64,000 nucleotides of DNA from the NCBI RefSeq assembly GCF_009695775.1, contig NZ_VUNG01000007.1, forward strand, positions 1 through 64,000. Reading direction: 5' to 3'. Source of the stretch: Hallella mizrahii (GTDB lineage: Bacteria; Bacteroidota; Bacteroidia; Bacteroidales; Bacteroidaceae). The translations under genes were made by a program, and so were the position numbers. The notes under the pieces were generated by a model. It was not told the origin of the DNA. It did no database searches and saw only the letters and a list, made by a program, of their open reading frames with translations. Of the stretch, positions 18,962 to 27,594 are shown piece by piece; positions within the stretch are counted from its first letter, which is position 1; each line of letters opens with the position of its first letter.

Positions 18962-20845
18962 TTACATGCCAATATTGAATGTCAGGCCCGTCTGCCAGTT
19001 CAGGTCAACACTCAGACCGATGCTCAATGCCGGTGTACGCAGGTCTGGGATGACGTTGTAAGCAGCACCAAGACCCTTGTCGTGATTGGCGACGTCACTG
19101 CCGTTCTCCAAGATAGTCAGGTTAGCCGTAGTAACATAGTCCTGTTGGAAAACCTTCGTCAGACTTGTTGACGTTTCCGGCTGTTTTACCTCACCGTCCG
19201 TCGTACTTTTAGGATCGAGTTTGGCTACCATGTAGAAGTTAGCGCCATTCTTGATGATGTCACCATTATGTCCGGCAAAGTCCTTACCCGTATTGTTCTC
19301 CAGTTCCACGACCATATACACCGCCTGATTTTCAGCGGTCTCGAGAACGAGTGTATGGTTCACTGTAGAACCATTTGAGATTGCCGCCATACCAGTGGGC
19401 ACATCCTTGTCATAAATTGTATACTGTGGCGCATCGTTTGCGCTGACAGGCACAAACTCCCAGTCGACAGCTTTCTGACCACCAACGAGTACCGACTTGA
19501 TGGGGAATCCAGCATTATTAGGGGTCACTGTAGCACCAGTGTGGTCATAGAGCGTACTTGCGAGCGTCACCTTCGTATCCAGACGACCTACAGCATACTG
19601 TATCTGATTCTTCAGCGCAATAGAACGTGTGGAAGTCTGAACGGTCGCATCTTTATTGGCATATTTTCCAAGAATCGTTTCCCATGAATTGTTATCCACA
19701 TAGTCTCCGTTTCTCTCTGCGTCGTCGGTATTGATCTTCGTGTTAACAAAATACCAGAGGTTGGCAGGATAGACATAAGAGTTCATTGCTGCGATGCTGG
19801 TACCATCGTCCAAGACGCTCTTGGCGGTATTGGCAGAGAACTTCTTATTGGCGTTGTCCCACGTCACCGTAGCGGCACCATCAGGCAGGTTGTTGTCCTC
19901 AGGATAACCGGAAATGGCATCGGTAAATGTCAGTTTGTCACCAGTTGAAGCGGAAGCATAAGTCGCATTTGTAATTGCTGTCTTAATAGCATCAATGATG
20001 CCTTGGTTGTCCGTTGTCTGGTCTTTCAATCCGACAAGTGAGGTATAGAGATCCTGTACCGCCAGCTGGATATTCTTAGAAGAGCCGGCAGTCATGGAAG
20101 TGAAGTTCTTGTATAAGGTAGCTAAGGCTTTGCCTTGACCAGAAGTACCATCTTCTTTGACATCGCTCCAAGCCTTTCCATTATCGCCTGATGCTTTTGC
20201 ATTTGCGATAGACGTCAGATAAGTGGCAATCGCCTCACCCTTCGTTGTCGATGGCTTGGCAGCTATAGCAACGGGAGTAAAGCTGACAGCGGAGAGTGTA
20301 GCCTCACTGAGTCCGTCGGCCGTCAACGTGCCATATTTAAACATATCATCGGTCGTTGACGCATTTGTTCCTGCATTAGCATCGACGGCTTTACCATAAA
20401 AGAGGAAAGCGTTGGTGCCCACCGGAACGCTCACGTCGTTGTACACATGTGCGTTGCCCGTATTGGTAAGATTTGTCAATGAGTTAGGAGTGGTATTCGG
20501 CAATGTGATGTTCTGGTCACCTTCGCGGGTATCAGTACTACTAACATTATTCCCTTTAATGGCAAACGGAATCAGGCTGATGTTGTCAATACCCCGGAAC
20601 ACGGGCGTCCCTTGTGCCTGGGTGATGTCTTCGCTCATACGTGTGCCAAAGTTACTTTTGGCACCGTTGGTGCTGTTACCTTTCGGCAGACCTACGGACA
20701 GGGTGAAGGATGTCTTCACAGTCTCGCCGGTATATGGTACCGGTGTATCATTGGGTGCATCATCCGATGACGAACACGAAGAAAGGAAGAGAGGGGTGGC
20801 CAAGGCCATGGCACCCATTCCAAGGAATAAAAAATTCTTCTTCAT
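18962..20845 (-). CDS. Major fimbrillin-like lipoprotein of locus A (627 aa)
   Basis: Lipobox LSSC (Cys24) followed by a Ser/Asp-rich linker and a Thr-Arg site at Arg69 (FGTRMSED), as expected for a type V prepilin cleaved by an arginine-specific protease. The body is strand- and Ala/Thr-rich; the C-terminus (LSIGLSVDLNWQTGLTF) could act as donor strand. It is larger than usual FimA/Mfa1 shafts (about 350-560 aa). It follows the DUF3575 gene by 46 bp, the only gap in this locus free of REPs, so the two are probably one transcript. Shaft function is inferred from position and maturation signals. Confidence 0.65.
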   Translation of the reverse strand: MKKNFLFLGMGAMALATPLFLSSCSSSDDAPNDTPVPYTGETVKTSFTLSVGLPKGNSTNGAKSNFGTRMSEDITQAQGTPVFRGIDNISLIPFAIKGNNVSSTDTREGDQNITLPNTTPNSLTNLTNTGNAHVYNDVSVPVGTNAFLFYGKAVDANAGTNASTTDDMFKYGTLTADGLSEATLSAVSFTPVAIAAKPSTTKGEAIATYLTSIANAKASGDNGKAWSDVKEDGTSGQGKALATLYKNFTSMTAGSSKNIQLAVQDLYTSLVGLKDQTTDNQGIIDAIKTAITNATYASASTGDKLTFTDAISGYPEDNNLPDGAATVTWDNANKKFSANTAKSVLDDGTSIAAMNSYVYPANLWYFVNTKINTDDAERNGDYVDNNSWETILGKYANKDATVQTSTRSIALKNQIQYAVGRLDTKVTLASTLYDHTGATVTPNNAGFPIKSVLVGGQKAVDWEFVPVSANDAPQYTIYDKDVPTGMAAISNGSTVNHTLVLETAENQAVYMVVELENNTGKDFAGHNGDIIKNGANFYMVAKLDPKSTTDGEVKQPETSTSLTKVFQQDYVTTANLTILENGSDVANHDKGLGAAYNVIPDLRTPALSIGLSVDLNWQTGLTFNIGM

Positions 20846-20891
20846 AATGTATAATTTTTATATGATATTTTTTTCGTTTCGTGGGGGGCTC

Positions 20892-21491
20892 TCAGAACGA
20901 GTAGACGAGGTCCACGGCCGCCTTGGGGAGGAGGTAGACCTTGTTCTTTCGCGCCACGGGAGCACCGCAGTGCACACAATCGTAGACCCGGTAACGGGTC
21001 CAGCTCAAATCTACTCCGGTCTGCACGTCCACGCCAAAGCCACTGCCAAGGTCCCAGGCATAGCCCGCAAACGAGCCTCCGCCATAGAGATTGCCTTGCA
21101 TGCGCCGGTGACGGGCATCGCCAAACATACCAAAGTAATTGAGCTTGAGATTAGAGAGATTATAGTGAATCCACAAAGCATCAAAACCATAATAGAAGCC
21201 ACGCCACGGCGTACCCCTTGTCCACTTACGAGTATAGAGATCCAAACTCAGATGACGGTATTTGCGCAGTGCCTTGTCATCAGTAGGCCATGGGCGAAAG
21301 CCTCCCCACAGCCCCACCGTCCAAGTGCTGTCCACACGCGTTTCAAAACCGAGATTAGGAGTGAGCGTGGCCGAATAGACCACATTATTACTAAGAGAGA
21401 AACTTTGGGCGTCTCCTCTCACTGCTACAATAAGCCCTAACACTATACTTATTATAACCTTTTCCCTGTATAGTCTCCATACTCGCATCAT
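20892..21491 (-). CDS. DUF3575 pilus-locus outer-membrane protein (199 aa)
   Basis: Signal peptide (to about residue 29), then an aromatic beta-barrel-like sequence ending in VDLVYSF, typical of outer-membrane strands. It contains a C-V-H-C pair in the same place as C-E-K-C in the DUF3575 protein at 46733-47338, and the same order of motifs (LSxDLYTRKW, YGGGSFAGYAW). DUF3575 proteins are usually first in Mfa-type pilus operons, as here. Start MM at 21491 follows a promoter by about 100 nt. Confidence 0.8.
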   Translation of the reverse strand: MMRVWRLYREKVIISIVLGLIVAVRGDAQSFSLSNNVVYSATLTPNLGFETRVDSTWTVGLWGGFRPWPTDDKALRKYRHLSLDLYTRKWTRGTPWRGFYYGFDALWIHYNLSNLKLNYFGMFGDARHRRMQGNLYGGGSFAGYAWDLGSGFGVDVQTGVDLSWTRYRVYDCVHCGAPVARKNKVYLLPKAAVDLVYSF

Positions 21492-21592
21492 ATACTTCTA
21501 CAACAACTAACTTATACATCTCTTTTACGAGACTCTATTATATCCTATTAGTTAATATCAAATAGTTATTCCCTTTATGTTGCAAAGATAAT

Positions 21593-21600
21593 GATTTTAA
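21593..21600 (-). promoter_or_regulatory. -7 box of pilus locus A
   Basis: TATCTTTG on the minus strand, giving a leader of about 95 nt before the DUF3575 ATG. No clear -33 TTTG was found. The AT-rich leader fits Bacteroidetes translation starts without Shine-Dalgarno. Confidence 0.5.
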
Positions 21601-21761
21601 AAAAAGAAATGTGTGATTAGCCTAATTTTAACATAAAAAATTGTTCTTTCTTCATCGATTATTAATAAAAAACAGAAAAACACCCTAAAAAGAGGGTTGC
21701 TTTACCATTTTCTTTCCTCTCATCAATAAAACGAAAAGGTTGAAACAAGATTATACAAGGA

Positions 21762-21900
21762 CATTCCGAATATCATTCCGGACGAGATGACAATACATTC
21801 CGGACGGGGTGACAATGCATTCCGAATGGGATGACAATACATTCCGAATGGGGTGACAATACATTCCGAATGGGATGACAATACATTCCGAATGGGATGA
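21762..21900. repeat. 22-bp tandem array of CATTC-C-GAATG palindromes
   Basis: CATTCCG begins at 21774, 21796, 21818, 21840, 21862 and 21884, an exact 22-bp period, with a diverged unit at 21762. Most units contain the 11-bp palindrome CATTCCGAATG followed by GGGATGACAAT. It lies between the pilus A promoter region and a REP cluster. Confidence 0.85.
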
Positions 21901-21904
21901 CACC

Positions 21905-22225
21905 GTAGGGGTGGGGTTCATCCCCACCCTAACCCCGCAAAACATATATATATGACATTCGGGGGCAATTAAATACCATGCAGGGAATACAGCGGACGAT
22001 TAATTACCAAGTTGGGGTTAGGGCGGGGATAAACCCCGCCCTTACGGTGGATGACATCAATACCGGCAGCGGGGAGGGTACGTAGGGGCGGGGTTCATCC
22101 CCGCCCTAACCCCCTTGACGGTAATCCAAGCGCCCCGTGGTGATAATCCAAATTTCCACCCCCGCGCCACATATTTAATATGTTTTGCGGGGTTAGGGCG
22201 GGGATAAACCCCGCCCCTACGAACC
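21905..22225. repeat. REP palindrome cluster
   Basis: Four palindromes at about 21907-21940, 22016-22050, 22082-22115 and 22190-22222, with a linker shared with the 18-19 kb array. It fills most of the gap downstream of the NlpC gene. Confidence 0.8.
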
Positions 22226-22228
22226 CAC

Positions 22229-22264
22229 CACACTCCTCTCCCTTTGGAGGGGGGGAGTGAGGCA
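22229..22264. repeat. GGAGAGGG-type palindrome (second repeat family)
   Basis: CACTCCTCTCCCTTTGGAGG and following bases form a GC-rich inverted repeat just beyond the NlpC stop. The same family occurs near 23.2, 23.4, 49.35, 50.9 and 52.2 kb. Confidence 0.6.
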
Positions 22265-22276
22265 GTAGGCTTCCTC

Positions 22277-22834
22277 TTAATTATTGAGAATTCTTCTTGC
22301 GCCCTGATAGCGGTTGTCGTAGTAGTTCTCGTTGATATCAGAAATCGTGATGCCGTTGGAGCAGGAGGCGTGGATGAACTTGAAGTCACCGTTGCCCTCA
22401 ACCTCTGCCACAATGCCTACATGGTTGATGCGGGCGGAAGAACCGAAGAACACCAAGTCGCCCACATGCACGTCGTCGCGGTCGTTGATGGCGAGCCCCT
22501 CCTGCCATTGGTCACGACTGCTGCGACCCAGACGGATGTTGAGCGACTTATAGACAAAACTGGTGAAACCGGAACAGTCGAAGGCGTAGGGACCCATGCA
22601 GCCACGACGGTAAGGCCGACCGATATAGTCCTTGGCTTTCTCGATGATCTGAGAACCCGTAACGTTGAACAAGGCTTCCAGCTCAGAGTGCTCCATCTCG
22701 TCAGGCATGATATAGGGAATCATTTCCTCAGTGTTGGCAGAACTGTTTTCCGGTGTGCCAGTGCCGGCGAAGACGGGAGTGACTGCAAAAGCCACAAACA
22801 TGGAAGCGATGGTTACGAGTTTCTTTATCTGCAT
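22277..22834 (-). CDS. Secreted NlpC/P60 peptidoglycan hydrolase (185 aa)
   Basis: Cleaves peptide stems of peptidoglycan (gamma-D-Glu-diaminoacid type bond in this family). A signal peptide ends near VFAG (about residue 23). The catalytic domain covers about residues 60-184 with the triad Cys87 (FDCSG), His138 (NHVGIV) and His155 (FIHAS), all intact. There is no SH3 domain, so it is a minimal single-domain enzyme. It is monocistronic, between REP clusters. The minus-strand sequence TATTTTTG at 22947-22954 could be its -7 box. Confidence 0.88.
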   Translation of the reverse strand: MQIKKLVTIASMFVAFAVTPVFAGTGTPENSSANTEEMIPYIMPDEMEHSELEALFNVTGSQIIEKAKDYIGRPYRRGCMGPYAFDCSGFTSFVYKSLNIRLGRSSRDQWQEGLAINDRDDVHVGDLVFFGSSARINHVGIVAEVEGNGDFKFIHASCSNGITISDINENYYDNRYQGARRILNN

Positions 22835-22946
22835 GTATATTTCTCCTTATTTATATATAGTGTTGGTGAATTGTCGTTTTGTATTTTCAGCCCTTCAAAA
22901 CAGTGCCAAATGCACCAAAAGAGCTGCTGGGTTTTTAATTCTGATA

Positions 22947-22954
22947 CAAAAATA
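22947..22954 (-). promoter_or_regulatory. Possible -7 box of the NlpC gene
   Basis: TATTTTTG fits TAnnTTTG and lies 113 bp upstream of the ATG; no -33 element was assigned. Confidence 0.3.
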
Positions 22955-23149
22955 AGAAAAATAATCGAGAAATGAAAATGCCCGTTTACACTCTTTTGCA
23001 CGAAAGTGCTTAAATGTGCAAGTAAAGCGAGAGGCTCTTATTTGACCTATATCAATCGTTTAGCCTCTTTCTTCTCCTATTTCGCTACTATATTGTTCTT
23101 GTTTTCCTTAAGGTCTTTTTGCGGATTTTAACGGGAAAGAAGAAAAGCA

Positions 23150-23470
23150 GCCTCACCCCCTACCCCTCTCCAACAGCCTCACCCCCTACCCCTCAGCCTC
23201 ACCCCCCTTACCCCCTCTCCAAGGGGAGAGGGGGAGTAGAATGCTGGATAAACAATAGTCATCTACTCGTTTTTTAGGATGATTAAATTTGTCTGGCCTC
23301 GATCGATAAAGTCGTGTAGTAAAAGGAAGAGAACATTCATCCCTTGAAGGTAATTACTCCCCTCGCCTTTGGAGAGGGGTTGGGGGTGAGGCTGTTGGAG
23401 AGGGGGCGAGGGGGGTGAGGCTGAGGGGGGTGAGGCTGAGGGGGTGAGGCTGTTGGTGAGGCCGCTGGGC
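23150..23470. repeat. Clusters of CCCTCTCC/GGAGAGGG palindromes
   Basis: Two blocks (about 23150-23236 and 23340-23470) built of CAGCCTCACCCCCTACCCC and its complement around palindromes such as CCCTCTCCAAGGGGAGAGGG. The blocks face each other in inverted orientation about 100 bp apart. No gene is seen in 22835-23593. Confidence 0.7.
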
Positions 23471-23543
23471 TACTAATACGTATTTGAAACATTTGATACG
23501 TAATAAAGTAACATACAGCAAAGCAAATCTGCGGCAAAAAGTG

Positions 23544-23551
23544 TATCTTTG
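23544..23551 (+). promoter_or_regulatory. -7 box of the xylE-type gene
   Basis: TATCTTTG 42 bp upstream of the ATG at 23594; the transcript would start near 23558. No good -33 box was found, which may imply activator dependence. Confidence 0.5.
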
Positions 23552-23593
23552 CAGCAAAGAATCAAAAAACAAATAACTAAGCAAACCTAAGTA

Positions 23594-25066
23594 ATGGAAA
23601 AACAATCTCAACAAGGGGGTAGCCGTGCCTACCTCATCAGCATCGTCATGGTGGCGGTGCTCGGCGGTCTGCTCTTCGGCTATGACACCGCCGTGATCAG
23701 TGGTGCCGAGAAAGGCCTGCAGGCATTTTTCAAAGGCGCCAAGGATTTTGAGTACAACGATTTTCTTCATGGCTTCACCTCATCGAGTGCCCTCATCGGC
23801 TGCATCATCGGGTCAGGGCTCTCCGGACTCTTCGCCTCACGCTTCGGGCGCAAGCGCTCACTGATCTTTGCCGGCATCTGCTTCTTCCTCTCTGCCTGGG
23901 GTTCGATGACGCCGGAGACGTTTGGACTCCTGCCCTACGGCAAGCCGACATGGACGCTGCTCGTGGTCTTTAACCTCTACCGCGTGCTCGGCGGCATCGG
24001 CGTGGGTATGGCATCGGCCATCTGTCCGATGTATATCGGTGAGGTGGCACCCTCGCGCATCCGTGGCATGCTCGTCAGTTGGAACCAGTTTGCCATCATC
24101 TTCGGCCAGCTCGTGGTCTACTTCGTCAACTTCCTCATCCTCGGCACCCATGCCAACCCCGTCTACGACGCTGCCGGAGCCATTGCCAACATGGCCGACG
24201 CCGAGTGGACGATCACTACAGGATGGCGTTATATGTTCGGCAGCGAGATGGTGCCCGCCGGTCTCTTTGCCCTGCTGATCTGCTTCGTCCCCGAGACGCC
24301 GCGCTATCTCGTCATGGTCGGACAGGACCAGAAAGCACTCTCCATCCTCAGCCATATCAACGGCAGCAGCGAGGCACAGACCATTCTGAATGACATCAAA
24401 GCCACGATCACCACCAAGACCGAGCGTCTGCTGACCTACGGCTGGATGTGTATCTTCGTTGGTATCATGCTCAGCGTGTTCCAGCAGATCGTCGGCATCA
24501 ACGCCGTGCTCTACTATGCGCCGCGCATCTTCCAGGACATGGGTATGCAGAGCCCGATGGTGCAGACCGTGATCATGGGCATTGTCAACATCTCGTTCAC
24601 CCTCGTCGCCGTGTTCACCGTGGAGAAGGTGGGCCGCAAGCCACTGCTCATCTGGGGTTCCATCGGCATGGCCATCGGTGCCTTCGGCGTGGCACTCACC
24701 TTCGGCAACGCCTCGCTGAGCATCGTCACCATGCTGAGCATCATGGTCTACTCGGCCAGCTTCATGTTCTCGTGGGGACCTATCTGCTGGGTACTCATCG
24801 CCGAGATCTTCCCCAACACCATCCGCGGTGCCGCCGTAGCCATCGCCGTGGCCTTCCAGTGGATCTTCAACTTCCTGGTGAGCTCTACGTTCGTACCGAT
24901 GTTTAACATGCATCTCACTGCCGGCGATGACTTCGGTCATTGGTTCACCTACGGCTTCTACGGTCTGATGTGTGTTCTCGCCGCTCTCTTTGTCTGGCGA
25001 CTCGTGCCCGAGACCAAGGGCAAGACACTGGAGGACATGACCAAGCTGTGGAAAAACAGAAAATAA
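23594..25066 (+). CDS. xylE: Sugar porter family H+ symporter, XylE-like (490 aa)
   Basis: Major facilitator of the sugar porter family in the inner membrane, probably D-xylose/H+ import. Twelve membrane segments are evident. Family signatures are present: GGLLFGYDTAVISGA in TM1, RFGRKR in the loop after TM2, YIGEVAPSRIRG, PETPRYL at the end of TM6, QQIVGINAVLYYAP in TM7 (sugar-binding QQ...N), and PETKGKTLED at the C-terminus. Length agrees with E. coli XylE (491 aa). No xylose isomerase or kinase gene is adjacent, but a xylan cluster lies at 51-57 kb. Xylose is favoured over glucose or arabinose by overall resemblance and context, not proven. Confidence 0.85.
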   Translation: MEKQSQQGGSRAYLISIVMVAVLGGLLFGYDTAVISGAEKGLQAFFKGAKDFEYNDFLHGFTSSSALIGCIIGSGLSGLFASRFGRKRSLIFAGICFFLSAWGSMTPETFGLLPYGKPTWTLLVVFNLYRVLGGIGVGMASAICPMYIGEVAPSRIRGMLVSWNQFAIIFGQLVVYFVNFLILGTHANPVYDAAGAIANMADAEWTITTGWRYMFGSEMVPAGLFALLICFVPETPRYLVMVGQDQKALSILSHINGSSEAQTILNDIKATITTKTERLLTYGWMCIFVGIMLSVFQQIVGINAVLYYAPRIFQDMGMQSPMVQTVIMGIVNISFTLVAVFTVEKVGRKPLLIWGSIGMAIGAFGVALTFGNASLSIVTMLSIMVYSASFMFSWGPICWVLIAEIFPNTIRGAAVAIAVAFQWIFNFLVSSTFVPMFNMHLTAGDDFGHWFTYGFYGLMCVLAALFVWRLVPETKGKTLEDMTKLWKNRK

Positions 25067-25189
25067 CACCACGGAACAAAAGACTCCTGGCGAATGTATA
25101 GAGAATAAGCATATAAAAAGACAACACCTGCTTTCGTCATTGGGACACCCAAGTTCCAAGATTGGTGACTATATCGGCCCTCTCATATG

Positions 25190-25382
25190 TTTTGCGGGGT
25201 TAGGGCGGGGATGAAATGATTACCGACAAGGGGGTTAGGGCGGGGATAAACCCCGCCCCTACGAACCCACCACTTCAAACGATGTTTAGGAGCGGAGACA
25301 ATTCCCCGCAATTCAGTGTCAAGGGTGACAATGTAGGGGCGGGGTTCATCCCCGCCCTAACCCCGAAAAAGATATAAAAAAC
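25190..25382. repeat. REP palindromes left of TIR element copy 2
   Basis: Palindromes at about 25195-25215 (partial), 25233-25262 and 25332-25366. The block is nearly identical to 560-710 and 1170-1320, so REPs and element share one larger repeated context. Confidence 0.75.
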
Positions 25383-25484
25383 GACGCACTGGATATTTTC
25401 CGTGGAATCATAGTGTGAGGAAATATAAATCTTTATACTGCCATTATCGCTTTGGCATTTTCAAACGGATAAGAAAAAAGAAAA

Positions 25485-25608
25485 TCATGGTCATGCTTAT
25501 GCTCCCCAAGGAGCAATGGGTCTAAAGCTATGGGGTAGTCTTGCGAGCAAGCTCGCCGCCTACCCCATAGCTTTAGCCCCACACCTTTGGTGTCAAGCCT
25601 GCCCATGA
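25485..25608. repeat. Cloverleaf-like structured element (stem class I)
   Basis: Same class as 814-937. Central stem GGGTCTAAAGCTATGGGGTA pairs with its complement except near the base; apex GCGAGC-AA-GCTCGC; side hairpins GCTCCCCAAGGAGC and ACACCTTTGGTGT. Confidence 0.75.
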
Positions 25609-25724
25609 CGAAAATCGCTAACGCGTAAAATTGCCCCTTGGGCATAAAATCCTGCGGCCGAAAGATAGTCCATAGCGTCTTGAAAGTCTGCTATGCTGCT
25701 TGTGTTCTGTTGGGCGGCACAATA

Positions 25725-25832
25725 TTTTATGCGCCTTGGCGCAATTTATTATTTTATGCGCTTATGCGCAATTTATTATTTTATGCGCCTTGGCGCAATT
25801 TATTTTATGCGCTTATGCGCAATTTTATGCCA
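25725..25832. repeat. Tandem mini-palindromes TGCGCCTTGGCGCA / TGCGCTTATGCGCA
   Basis: Four or five short palindromes alternating CCTTGG and CTTATG centres, separated by ATTTATTATTTTA or shorter linkers. They lie between the two cloverleaf elements of copy 2; a shorter complement occurs at about 32935-33020. Confidence 0.75.
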
Positions 25833-25844
25833 AGGCAATTTTCG

Positions 25845-25971
25845 TCATAGGCTGGCTTTTAACCCGTCAGGGATGGTGTGGAAGTGATGGGGCAAACTGC
25901 GAGCTTGCTCGCAAAGGCTGCCCCATCACTTCCACACCATAGCTCCATCGGGAGCTTAAGCCTGCCTATGA
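25845..25971. repeat. Cloverleaf-like structured element (stem class II, inverted)
   Basis: Outer stem TCATAGGC...GCCTATGA. The central 20-bp stem GGTGTGGAAGTGATGGGGCA pairs perfectly with its complement, apex TGCGAGC-TT-GCTCGCA. Side hairpins are CCC-GTCA-GGG and AGCTCC-ATCG-GGAGCT. Confidence 0.75.
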
Positions 25972-26089
25972 TTTTCCTTGAGTTATGGACCTGAGTTATG
26001 GACCTCTTTAACCAATTATGAACATATCGGCCCACGGAAAATATCCAGTGCGTCATAAAAACATGTGGCACGGGGGGAGAATGATTACC

Positions 26090-26345
26090 GACAAGAGGGT
26101 TAGGGCGGGGATAAACCCCGCCCCTACGGTGGATGACAGCAATACCAGGGTGGGTTCGTAGGGGCGGGGTTCATCCCCGCCCTAACCCCGCAAAAGATAT
26201 AATGAGGGTGGAATGATCCCCGCCCTAACCCCGCAAAAGATATAATGAGGGTGGAATGATCCCCGCCCTAACCCCGCAAAAGATATAAAAGCCATGTGCA
26301 CGGGGGTGAAATGATTATCGTCATAACCCCGCAAAAGATATAACG
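26090..26345. repeat. REP palindromes and 42-bp tandem REP fragments
   Basis: REPs at about 26097-26128 and 26158-26190, then about three tandem copies of CCCTAACCCCGCAAAAGATA plus TAATGAGGGTGGAATGATC. The last copy contains GATATAAAAGCCATGTG, an apparent empty insertion site for the TIR element. Confidence 0.7.
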
Positions 26346-26551
26346 AGGATGGAATGATTACCATCAAGAAGGTTAATATTTTTTATCTCAAACCCTCGCT
26401 GAGAATCGATTCTTTGGAAGCGAGACAAGAAGTAGCATGAAAAGAACGGATTTTTAGGCAAAATAAGTAAGTTTCTGTTTATCAGCCTATTATAAACACA
26501 ACCATCTTTGAGAGCTTTTTCTTACACTCAAAAAACGGACTTTTACCTTGT

Positions 26552-26654
26552 CATCTCAATGAGATGACCTGCACATCTCAGTGAGATGACCTCTTCATCT
26601 CGGTAAGATGACCACCTCATCTCAGTGAGATGACTGACTCATCTCACCGAAATT
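26552..26654. repeat. 22-bp tandem array of CATCTCA-N-TGAGATG palindromes
   Basis: Units begin at 26552, 26574, 26596, 26618 and 26640, an exact 22-bp period. Three are perfect 15-bp palindromes (CATCTCAGTGAGATG type), one has paired changes (CATCTCGGTAAGATG) and the last is half degraded. Confidence 0.85.
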
Positions 26655-26844
26655 GAACCAAAGCGCCGGTTGTTGCCCTCTCTTTTGCACCTTTTTCCAT
26701 CATTTTCCACTTGCTGTCCCCTACTCCACTTTCTATTTTATTTATTTTCGTTGACAAGGCTTTTTACTTTTTGTAAAATATTATCCTAACTTCGTCAATG
26801 CGTCACCTTGAATCGAGAATAAGTTTTTGGAAAATAGTCGCGTA

Positions 26845-26967
26845 CAGACTTTAGCTCCCCATGGAGCTATGGTGCTGAGGTGATGGGGACAGCCTTACGA
26901 GCAAGCTCGTCGGCTGCCCCCATCACCTCAGCACCACCCCCCTACACAAAGCGGGGGACAAAGCCTG
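26845..26967. repeat. Cloverleaf-like structured element (stem class III)
   Basis: The central stem GGTGCTGAGGTGATGGGG pairs perfectly with its complement, extended by CAGCC/GGCTG and apex CGAGC-AA-GCTCG. Side hairpins are AGCTCC-CCAT-GGAGCT and CCCCC...GGGGG. Followed by mini-hairpins CGCTATCGCG and TGCGCAGAGCGCA separated by TAAAAT. Confidence 0.75.
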
Positions 26968-27050
26968 CCCGTGACGAAAATCGCTATCGCGTAAAATTGC
27001 GCAGAGCGCATAAAATATTCAGTCCCCCCCTAAATCTGCTCACAATTATT

Positions 27051-27500
27051 TTAGAAAGCCCTGATGATATCGTCGTGGTAATAATAACGCTCTATCTGTG
27101 CTTTGGGCCATGTACCGAAGTTCACCAGAATGGCTATTGGAAACGATGTGCCGCGAAGATAACCAAACGTCTGAAATTGCTCTTTGTTCGTGATAGCCTT
27201 GATGGACTTGCACTCTATGATGACATTGCCACGGGGCATTATCACGACCATATCCATCTTGATGTAGCTTTCGAGTTGTTCTCCGTCGAAAAACGGATGA
27301 TATATGAACTCCTTCCTTGCATCAAATTTTTCTTTAACCAATTTTCTGCACAAAGCCTCCTAGTAGATATATTCCGGCATTCCGGGTCCCAATTGTCTGT
27401 GGACATATTGCATACAGCCAATAATGCCATAAACATATTGAATGAGGGACTGATGAAGATCAGGGTCGAGGAGAGAACGGGAAATAGACAAATCATTCAT
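27051..27500 (-). pseudogene. GxxExxY family PD-(D/E)XK nuclease-like gene with an in-frame amber codon
   Basis: Translating leftward from ATG at 27500 gives one continuous family-like protein of about 148 residues broken only by TAG at 27362-27360. The signature GxxExxY (GMPEYIY) stands immediately before the stop; downstream come the nuclease-like core KMDMVV...VIIECKS (Asp and Glu-x-Lys) and the end YLRGTSFPIAILVNFG. CAG to TAG would explain the stop, and everything else is intact, so inactivation is recent or the stop is read through. GxxExxY proteins have no settled function. Two inverted cloverleaf elements (26845-26967 and 27595-27720) flank the gene. The 3' end is shared with the repeat at 58.1 kb. 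Confidence 0.75.
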
Positions 27501-27594
27501 GTACCGCGTTTTACTTTTACGTTTTACTTACAAACGACTATTCAGCCGCTATATTTTATGCGCTATGCGCAATTTTATGCCTTGGCAATTTTCT

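Larger units (their letters stand above)
25383..26054. mobile_element. Non-autonomous terminal-inverted-repeat element, copy 2 (672 bp, most complete)
   Basis: The ends are perfect inverted repeats of 23 bp (25383-25405 and 26032-26054; core GCACTGGATATTTTCCGTGG). Inside are two cloverleaf-like elements in inverted orientation (25485-25608 and 25845-25971) and a tract of TGCGCxxxxGCGCA mini-palindromes. The flanks read GATATAAAAAAC and ATAAAAACATGTG; uninterrupted versions (GATATAAAAGCCATGTG) exist at about 26281 and 57326, consistent with a short ATAAAA-type target duplication. No transposase is encoded. Confidence 0.75.
26322..27065. repeat. Segmental repeat, copy A (about 740 bp; copy B at 57427-58150)
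   Basis: Nearly identical to 57427-58150 over its whole length. It contains the 22-bp CATCTCA array, the class III cloverleaf and the 3' end of a GxxExxY gene. Copy B lacks about 14 nt in one side hairpin. Confidence 0.8.

Noticed and set aside
21762..21900. CRISPR array
   Set aside because: Units are contiguous 22-bp repeats without unique spacers and there are no cas genes.
23858..25159. 433-codon frame antisense to the sugar symporter
   Set aside because: His/Asp/Glu-rich shadow frame caused by codon bias of the GC-rich real gene; no promoter or family motif.
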